This document shows positions 57,694-64,000 of a stretch of 64,000 bases of DNA, piece after piece. How positions within the stretch are numbered: the first letter of the stretch is position 1; each line of letters begins with the position of its first letter. This DNA is from Paraperlucidibaca baekdonensis (GTDB taxonomy: Bacteria > Pseudomonadota > Gammaproteobacteria > Pseudomonadales > Moraxellaceae). Where the stretch lies: assembly GCF_003387535.1 (NCBI RefSeq), contig NZ_QUNR01000002.1, positions 358,514 through 422,513 of the forward strand. Direction: 5' to 3'. The notes beneath the pieces are model-generated. The model was not told the DNA's origin and did no database searches. It saw only the letters and a program-made list of their open reading frames with translations. The position numbers and the translations under genes are program-made.

Positions 57694-60600
57694 TTATTGC
57701 GTCAGCGCATCGAGCAGGCCATTGACCGCGCGTAAGCGGCTGGCGCCATCGCTCATGGCCTCGCTAAAGCGCAGCTTATCGCCGCCTTCCAATTTGTATT
57801 TTTTCGGCTGCTGTTGAATCAGCGTAATCAAACGGCGCGGATCGATGCTGGTCTCCGGCGCAAAATCGATGCGCCCGCTGCTCGGGCCTGCGTCTATTTT
57901 GCGGATGCCTGAGGCATTGGCACGCAGGCGCAGCGCGCTCACCGCAAAAAGATTTTTCACCGGCTCGGGCAGTAGGCCAAAGCGATCAATCATCTCGACT
58001 TGTAGCTCATCGAGGGCGTCTGCGCTGTCGGCACTGCTGATGCGCTTATACATCAGCAGGCGGTTGTGGACATCGGGCAAATAGTCATCGGGAATCAAGG
58101 CCGAGATGCGCAAATTGATGTCGGCGGCGAGCTCAAAGGGCTGATCGAGATTCGGCGTATGGCCGCTGCGGATGGCCTTTACCGCGCGCTCAAGCATCTC
58201 CATATAGAGCGTGAAACCAACGCTGTGGATGTCACCACTTTGACCCTCACCTAAGAGCTCGCCAGCCCCGCGGATTTCTAAATCATGTGATGCGAGCGCG
58301 AAGCCGGCGCCCAAATCGCCGGCGGCGGCAATGGCCTCTAAGCGTTTTTCGGCATCGCCGGTAAGCGATTTCTGCGGCGGCGTGAGTAAGTAGGCATAGG
58401 CCTGATGGTGTGAGCGGCCAACCCGACCCCGCAGCTGATGGAGCTGGGCGAGGCCAAGCTTATCGGCACGATCCATGATGATGGTGTTGGCGCTCGGCAC
58501 ATCGATGCCGGTCTCAATAATCGTTGAGCACACCAAGATATTAAATTGCTTGTGATAGAACTGGCTCATGACCTGCTCAAGCTCGCGCTCGCGCATCTGT
58601 CCATGCGCCACACCGATTCGCGCCTCCGGCACCAGCGCGCGCAATGAGTCGGCGGTTTTCTCGATACTCTCGACTTCATTGTGCAAGTAATAGCACTGAC
58701 CACCGCGCAGCAATTCGCGCAAGATGGCCTCTTTAATGACCGCCTCATTGCTCTCACGGACAAAGGTTTTCACCGCCAGTCGGCGCGCTGGCGGCGTGGC
58801 GATAATCGACAAGTCGCGCAGACCTGAGAAGGCCATATTGAGCGTGCGCGGGATCGGCGTGGCGGTCAGCGTGAGCAAGTCGACTTCGGCGCGGCGCTGT
58901 TTCAGCGCCTCTTTGTGGCGCACACCAAAGCGGTGTTCTTCATCGACAATGATTAGGCCGAGCTGCTTAAAGTGCATATCCGGCTGCAAGAGTTTGTGGG
59001 TGCCAACAACAATGTCGACTAGGCCGGCTTCGCAATCGGCCATGGTGGCTTTTTGCTCTTTTGCCGACTGAAAGCGCGACAGACCTTCTATGCGAATGGG
59101 CCAGTCGGCAAAGCGATCGCGGAAATTTTCCACATGCTGTTGCGCGAGTAGGGTGGTCGGCACCAAGACCGCGACTTGCTTGCCCGCTTGCACCGCGACA
59201 AAGGCGGCGCGCATGGCGACTTCGGTTTTGCCAAAGCCAACATCGCCGCAGACCAGGCGATCCATGGGCCGTGGCGAGCGCATATCGGCGAGCGTGCTGA
59301 GAATGGCCGCGGCCTGGTCGGCGGTTTCTTCGAATAAAAAGCCATCAGCGAAGCGGCGATACTCAAGCTCATCGAAGCCACAGCTAAAGCCTTGGCGGGC
59401 CGCGCGGCGAGCATAGAGATTGAGCAACTCGGCGGCAGTATCGCGGACTTGCTCGGCGGCTTTGCGGCGCGCCTTGGTCCATTGCTCGGTACCGAGGCGG
59501 TGTAATGGCGCCATGGCATCATCGGCGCCGGCATAGCGCGAGATGACTTGCAGCTGCGAGACCGGCACATAAAGCTTGGCGGAGTCGGCGTATTCGAGCA
59601 GCAAAAACTCCTGCACGGTGCCATCCATATCGAGCGTGACCAGACCTTGATAGCGGCCCACGCCGTGGTCGTTGTGCACCACCGGTGCGCCGGTTTGCAA
59701 TTCGCTGAGCGAGCGGATGGCCATTTCCGCTTGACCATCGGCGGAGGTGGCTTTGCGACGGCGCCGTTGCGCCACGCGCTGGCCAAACAATTGCGACTCG
59801 GCAACCAGCGCAAATTGCTCGCTGAGTATGCCTTGCTCAAGTGCGCCAACGGTGAGGCAAACACGCGCATCACTGAGTAAAAAATCAGCCCAGCTCGCCA
59901 CCGGTTCGGGGTTCAGATCATGGCGCGCAAACAGCTCGCTGAGGCTCTCGCGGCGGCCCGCGGTTTCCGCACATATCAAGACGCGCGGCGTATCGGTGGC
60001 GCTCAGGTAGCGTTTGAGCTCGGCTAATGGCTGCTCGGCTTTGCTGTCGATGGGCAGCAGAGGCGCTGGCAAAAAGCGCAGTTGATGTTGGCCGGCTCGG
60101 GCCTCGTCGACCAGATCATCGGCCGCTAAGGTGATGCGTGGATAGGCGCTGAGCGCACCAAACCAGTCATTGTCGGCGAGAAAAAGCCGCTCGGGTGGCA
60201 GCAATGGCCGGCTTAAATCGCCGCGGTATTGTTCGTAGCGATTGCTGACCTCGAGGCGAAATTGGCCGAGCTGCTCATGGGCATTGGCCTCCATGACCAT
60301 CAAGGTGGTGCTCGGCAGGTAATCAAAAATGCTGCCGCACTGCTCAAAAAACAGCGGCAGATAATACTCAATGCCATTGCCGGCGATGCGGTTGATGACG
60401 TCGGTATAGAGGCTGCAGCGCTTCGGGTCGCCGCTGAAGGTGTCGGCCCATTGATCACGAAAACGGCGAATGCCGGCCTTGTCGAGCGGGAACTCGTGGG
60501 CGGGCATCAGCGTGAGCTGGTCAATGGCCTCCACCGTGCGCTGCGTTTCGCCATCAAACAGGCGCAATGTCTCAATTTCATCGTCAAATAGCTCGATGCG

Positions 60601-61170
60601 CACCGGATGCTCAGCACCCATGGGGTAGAGGTCAATGAGGCTACCGCGTACGGCAAATTCGCCATGCTCATAGACCGTATCAACGAGTCGGTAACCGGCG
60701 GCATCGAGCTGCGTGCGCGTGTTATCGAGCGTGAGTTTTTGACCAATGCGCAGGCTCACAGCCTGACCGAGCAGCCAGTCTTTCGGTGCTAGCCGGTGTG
60801 CAGATGTGCTGGCGGAAATAACCAACACGCCGCGCGTGAGCTTGCCCAGCGTGGAGAGCACCTGCAAGCGCTGCGAAATAATGTCTTGATGCGGCGAGAA
60901 CTGGTCGTAAGGCAGGGTTTCCCAATCTGGGAAATGCGCGATCGGCCAGCTCGTGGCATCGGGCAGAAAAAACCGCAGCTCGTCTTCTAGGCGCGCGGCG
61001 GTTTGGCTGTTATGGGTGATGACCACGACCAGACCCGGATGAGTTTGCACAATCTCGGCAATGCTTAGCGCCTGCGCGCCACCGCGAATGCCGGCCCAGT
61101 GGCGTTTATCATCGGCGCGAATGGGCAGGGCGGGAAGGTTGAGCACAGCGGTCGATAGTGCAACGGTCAT
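57694..61170 (-). CDS. mfd: Transcription-repair coupling factor
   Basis: 1158 residues. An N-terminal UvrB-like region is followed by the RNA-polymerase-binding CarD-like domain (GAPVVHNDHGVGRYQGL), then an SF2 translocase with Walker A GDVGFGKTEVAMRA and the DEEHRFGV box, then the C-terminal TRCF domain. Mfd removes stalled RNA polymerase and recruits UvrA. Full length for the family. Confidence 0.97.
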   Translation of the reverse strand: MTVALSTAVLNLPALPIRADDKRHWAGIRGGAQALSIAEIVQTHPGLVVVITHNSQTAARLEDELRFFLPDATSWPIAHFPDWETLPYDQFSPHQDIISQRLQVLSTLGKLTRGVLVISASTSAHRLAPKDWLLGQAVSLRIGQKLTLDNTRTQLDAAGYRLVDTVYEHGEFAVRGSLIDLYPMGAEHPVRIELFDDEIETLRLFDGETQRTVEAIDQLTLMPAHEFPLDKAGIRRFRDQWADTFSGDPKRCSLYTDVINRIAGNGIEYYLPLFFEQCGSIFDYLPSTTLMVMEANAHEQLGQFRLEVSNRYEQYRGDLSRPLLPPERLFLADNDWFGALSAYPRITLAADDLVDEARAGQHQLRFLPAPLLPIDSKAEQPLAELKRYLSATDTPRVLICAETAGRRESLSELFARHDLNPEPVASWADFLLSDARVCLTVGALEQGILSEQFALVAESQLFGQRVAQRRRRKATSADGQAEMAIRSLSELQTGAPVVHNDHGVGRYQGLVTLDMDGTVQEFLLLEYADSAKLYVPVSQLQVISRYAGADDAMAPLHRLGTEQWTKARRKAAEQVRDTAAELLNLYARRAARQGFSCGFDELEYRRFADGFLFEETADQAAAILSTLADMRSPRPMDRLVCGDVGFGKTEVAMRAAFVAVQAGKQVAVLVPTTLLAQQHVENFRDRFADWPIRIEGLSRFQSAKEQKATMADCEAGLVDIVVGTHKLLQPDMHFKQLGLIIVDEEHRFGVRHKEALKQRRAEVDLLTLTATPIPRTLNMAFSGLRDLSIIATPPARRLAVKTFVRESNEAVIKEAILRELLRGGQCYYLHNEVESIEKTADSLRALVPEARIGVAHGQMRERELEQVMSQFYHKQFNILVCSTIIETGIDVPSANTIIMDRADKLGLAQLHQLRGRVGRSHHQAYAYLLTPPQKSLTGDAEKRLEAIAAAGDLGAGFALASHDLEIRGAGELLGEGQSGDIHSVGFTLYMEMLERAVKAIRSGHTPNLDQPFELAADINLRISALIPDDYLPDVHNRLLMYKRISSADSADALDELQVEMIDRFGLLPEPVKNLFAVSALRLRANASGIRKIDAGPSSGRIDFAPETSIDPRRLITLIQQQPKKYKLEGGDKLRFSEAMSDGASRLRAVNGLLDALTQ

Positions 61171-61271
61171 AACACAAGCATTCCAAATTTCAGCGCCGCG
61201 ATGAGGTGCGGACAGTCAGCCAATCAGTAGTCCCGCGAATGGGCGGTTCGCCCGGCAGATACGCGTGGGGG

Positions 61272-61288
61272 TGCGACACTATGTCGCA
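61272..61288. promoter_or_regulatory. Perfect 17-bp palindrome upstream of the TonB-dependent receptor gene
   Basis: TGCGACA (61272-61278), CTA, TGTCGCA (61282-61288): a perfect 7-bp inverted repeat with a 3-bp centre. It is 53 bp upstream of the receptor ATG. A TACAAT -10-like box follows at 61311-61316. The position fits an operator at the promoter. Confidence 0.6.
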
Positions 61289-61341
61289 GTTCGGCGAGCA
61301 AAGACTCACCTACAATCGCCGCATCTTAACGGAGATTAACG

Positions 61342-63435
61342 ATGCGTCCGATAAAACAACTAGAAAACCGATTCACGCGATGCCCGCTGGCGCTTGCCAT
61401 GCTCTGTCTGAGTGCGCCGGTCGCTGCCGAGCATGTCATGCCTGAGCTGATGATTAGTGCCGATGCCCAAGCCTCAGTCTTTTCGGTGAGCCCGGCGCGC
61501 GCTTTAACTGAGCTACAAAAAACGCCCGGTGGCGTCACCGTGGTCGATGCCCAAGATTATTTGACCGGCCGTGCTGGCACCATGGAAGACACGCTGAAAC
61601 TCGCGCCAGGTGTGTTTATTGCCTCGCGTTTTGGCTCTGATGAGGCGCGTATCAGCATTCGCGGCTCTGGCTTGCAGCGCACTTTCCACGGCCGTGGTCT
61701 GCTGCTGTTGCAAGATGGCGTGCCGATCAATCTCGCCGATGGTGGCTTTGATATGCAGGCCATTGAGCCGCAAGCCACGCGTTATATCGAAGTTGAGCGC
61801 GGCGCCAATGCCCTGCGCTTTGGCGGCAGCACGCTCGGCGGCGCCATCAATTACATCAGCGAGACCGGTCGTAGTGCGCCGGCGCTGTCATTACGCGCCG
61901 AGGCCGGTTCGTTTGATTATCAGCGCTATAACCTCAGTGTTGGTGCTGCAAAGGGCGCGCTCGATGGCTTTGCCTCACTAAACTTCCAAGAGCAAGACGG
62001 CTTTCGTGATCATGCCAATCAGCGCAACACGCGCTTTGTCGGCAATGTCGGCGTGCAACTGAGCCCGCAACTGGAAAATCGCACCTATGTGACGGTGGTT
62101 GATACCGACTCGGAGCTGCCGGGCAATTTGACTTACGCCGCCCTCAAAGCCAATCCGCGTCAAGCCGAGGCTGGCAGTCTTAATCGCGATGCCAAGCGCG
62201 ACTTTCAGCTCTATCGCCTCGCTAACCGTACCGCGTTGACGCATGCCGATGGCGGCGTGACTGAGTTCACCGCGTTTGCCGCGAAAAAGATGTTGTTTCA
62301 TCCGTTAAGCTTTGCGCGCCTTGTGCAAAATAGTCGCGATGGCGGCATCGGCCTGCGCCACACACAACCCACGCAATGGCTTGGTGCTCAGCAAGAGCAC
62401 ACCGTCGGTGTGAACTGGCGGCGCGGTCTTACTGTCGATGAGCAGTGCAGCTATGTCATCACGCCAGCAGGTCCTGGCGGCACACCGCCGGCAGTCTCAG
62501 CGCCTGCCGGCACCCATCCCTGCGCCACACTGACGAAGTCCAACAAACTCACGGCCCATAACCTCGAAGCCTATGCGCAGACGCGCTGGAGCCTCACGCC
62601 GAAAACCGATCTCACACTAGGCGGTCAATGGACCGATGCGCAGCGCAAAGTCGCGCCCGGTGATGTGCCGGCACCACCACGCTACGATCAGGATTATCAG
62701 CGTTTCTCGCCCAAGCTTGGCGTGCTCCATCACCTCACTGCAGAAATTGACTTATATGCCAATCTCAGCGGTAGTTTTGAGCCACCAAGCTTTTCCGAGA
62801 CCTTCAACAATCTGCCCTTAAAAGCCCAACGCGCGATGACCACTGAAGTCGGTGCGCGCGGTCATGTGCAAGTAGCCAATGCTAAACTCGGCTGGGATGC
62901 CTCAGTCTATCGCGCCAAGATTCGCAACGAGTTGCTAGCCTTAGACGTCGGCAATAATCGCTCCGCCACCATTAACGCTGGCGAGACGCTGCACCAAGGC
63001 ATCGAGCTGGGCTTAAGTGCACGAGCGAATGCTTGGCGCGCGCAGGCCAGCTATCTCTACAACGATTTCCGCTTTGTCCGCGATGCCAGCGTTGGCAATA
63101 ACCGCATTGCCGGTGTGCCCGATCACGTATTGAATGCCGAAGCCGCGGTAAAACTCCCCGGCGATGTCTGGTTTGGCCCCACGTTGCAGTCGGCTTCGCG
63201 TGCCTGGGTCGATCACAGCAATACCCTGGCGGCACCGGGCTATAGCGTCTTTGGCCTCAAGCTCAACCAATCCTTGAGCAATGGTGTGGCGTGGTTTGTC
63301 GAGGGCCGTAACCTCGGTGATAAGCGCTACGCCAACACCACCGGCGTGATTTTTGATGCCAATGGCGCGGATGCTGCGCAATTTAGCCCCGGCGATGGCC
63401 GTGCGGTGTATGTTGGCGTGAGCAAGGCTTACTAA
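61342..63435 (+). CDS. TonB-dependent outer-membrane receptor
   Basis: 697 residues with a signal peptide (CPLALAMLCLSAPVAAEH). The plug domain covers about 55-160 (GGVTVVDAQDYL, DGVPINLADGGFD, IEVERGANALRFGGSTLGGAINYIS), then a 22-strand-type barrel ending in VYVGVSKAY. Extracellular Cys residues (DEQCSYVI and THPCATL) may bridge a loop. Such receptors import siderophores, heme, metals or vitamins; none can be named. ATG 61342 has ACGGAG upstream. The stop overlaps the following gene (TAATG). Confidence 0.88.
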   Translation: MRPIKQLENRFTRCPLALAMLCLSAPVAAEHVMPELMISADAQASVFSVSPARALTELQKTPGGVTVVDAQDYLTGRAGTMEDTLKLAPGVFIASRFGSDEARISIRGSGLQRTFHGRGLLLLQDGVPINLADGGFDMQAIEPQATRYIEVERGANALRFGGSTLGGAINYISETGRSAPALSLRAEAGSFDYQRYNLSVGAAKGALDGFASLNFQEQDGFRDHANQRNTRFVGNVGVQLSPQLENRTYVTVVDTDSELPGNLTYAALKANPRQAEAGSLNRDAKRDFQLYRLANRTALTHADGGVTEFTAFAAKKMLFHPLSFARLVQNSRDGGIGLRHTQPTQWLGAQQEHTVGVNWRRGLTVDEQCSYVITPAGPGGTPPAVSAPAGTHPCATLTKSNKLTAHNLEAYAQTRWSLTPKTDLTLGGQWTDAQRKVAPGDVPAPPRYDQDYQRFSPKLGVLHHLTAEIDLYANLSGSFEPPSFSETFNNLPLKAQRAMTTEVGARGHVQVANAKLGWDASVYRAKIRNELLALDVGNNRSATINAGETLHQGIELGLSARANAWRAQASYLYNDFRFVRDASVGNNRIAGVPDHVLNAEAAVKLPGDVWFGPTLQSASRAWVDHSNTLAAPGYSVFGLKLNQSLSNGVAWFVEGRNLGDKRYANTTGVIFDANGADAAQFSPGDGRAVYVGVSKAY

Positions 63436-64000
63436 TGGCGGCGCTCATGCGCTGGCATCGCTTGTTGGCGCTGTTGGTGGTTGTGCCATTGATGGCCTGG
63501 TCGCTGACCGGGCTATTGCACCCGATCATGGCGCGCTGGCAGCCCTCAGCGGCGGCCATGATGCCACCGAGCGAGATCATCTCAACGGTAAGCTGGCAGG
63601 GCGTGCCGGCTCCAGCGCAGGTCTTGCCTGCCGCACTGGCCTTGCACGAGCTGCGGCCACTGACTTGGCAGGGTGAGGCCTATTGGGCCGCGCTCACCGC
63701 CGATGACCAACGCCGCTATTTCCGTGCCCGTGATGGCCAGCCCAGTGCCATCGAGCCAACGCTGATGACGGCCTTAGCACGGCACTTCACAGGCATCAGT
63801 TCGGGCGAGCCAAGGCTTACGCTGGTCAACACATTTAGCGATGAATACCCGTTTGTGAATCGCTACCTGCCGGTCTGGCGCGTGGCGTTTTCGGGTCACG
63901 ATACGGTGGCGTTTATCGAGCCCCGTGGTCTGCGCTTGGCGGCATTGAGCGACTCCTGGAAAACGTGTTTTAGTGGGCTATTTTCGCAGCTGCACAACTG
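63435..64000 (+). CDS. PepSY-type membrane protein, N-terminal part
   Basis: About 188 residues visible; the frame runs off the right edge. An N-terminal TM helix (RWHRLLALLVVVPLMAWSLTGLLHP) is followed by a periplasmic domain, the layout of PepSY-associated TM proteins next to TonB receptors, some of which act as iron or siderophore reductases. It starts at an ATG overlapping the receptor stop. Function inferred from layout. Confidence 0.65.
   Translation, partial: MAALMRWHRLLALLVVVPLMAWSLTGLLHPIMARWQPSAAAMMPPSEIISTVSWQGVPAPAQVLPAALALHELRPLTWQGEAYWAALTADDQRRYFRARDGQPSAIEPTLMTALARHFTGISSGEPRLTLVNTFSDEYPFVNRYLPVWRVAFSGHDTVAFIEPRGLRLAALSDSWKTCFSGLFSQLHN

Overview
The window reads as a densely packed, moderately GC-rich gammaproteobacterial chromosome segment. 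Gene order (fadBA, gloA, lexA and topA close together; nagZ near mfd; tusDCB-tusE with a YbiB-like gene and DUF1853) resembles Pseudomonadales. The fadB product resembles the Moraxellaceae form as I remember it, so a Moraxellaceae-like organism of the Perlucidibaca type is my tentative guess. No rRNA, prophage, IS element or CRISPR array was seen. Three tRNA genes are present (Val, Asp, Ser).

Bases 1-6.7 kb hold the end of a nitrate/nitrite assimilation operon: nirD tail, a lone NirB-like FAD/NADH oxidoreductase, an assimilatory nitrate reductase with a C-terminal BFD-type iron-sulfur domain, and an outer-membrane porin, followed by two membrane proteins. Bases 6.7-21.1 kb are housekeeping: proS, a thioesterase overlapping a LonB-type protease, the fadBA beta-oxidation complex, gloA, lexA with a perfect SOS box, a divergent membrane-anchored protein under that box, topA, and small genes including an L,D-transpeptidase. 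tRNA-Val and tRNA-Asp follow from a consensus promoter.

Bases 21.5-41.0 kb carry an exported catalase-peroxidase (katG), an amidase, a CIO-type cytochrome bd oxidase, the tusDCB-tusE tRNA thiolation operon with a YbiB-like gene and DUF1853, rmuC, a Bcr/CflA transporter, a patatin, tpx, a TIGR03643 gene, tRNA-Ser, a phospholipase D-like protein, the prc protease and a C-terminally short nagZ.

Bases 41.0-57.7 kb are the most distinctive part. A visibly AT-rich cassette begins exactly at the nagZ stop codon and encodes a methyltransferase, a polyprenyl-phosphate-type GT2, a GT87 enzyme and a GT-C membrane protein with a DSYYKL motif. It abuts two Flp pilin genes and a nearly complete Tad (tight adherence) pilus locus: rcpC, rcpA, tadZ, tadA, tadB, tadC, tadD, a DUF3613-like gene, tadG, two TadE/F-like genes and the prepilin peptidase tadV. 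The second pilin gene (58 codons) sits just downstream of a strong hairpin and shares the AT-rich composition of the cassette. My working idea is a Tad pilus coupled to a surface-glycosylation module, placed between nagZ and mfd, which lie close together in Pseudomonas.

Bases 57.7-64.0 kb hold mfd, then a TonB-dependent receptor behind a perfect 17-bp palindrome, and a PepSY-like membrane protein that runs off the window.
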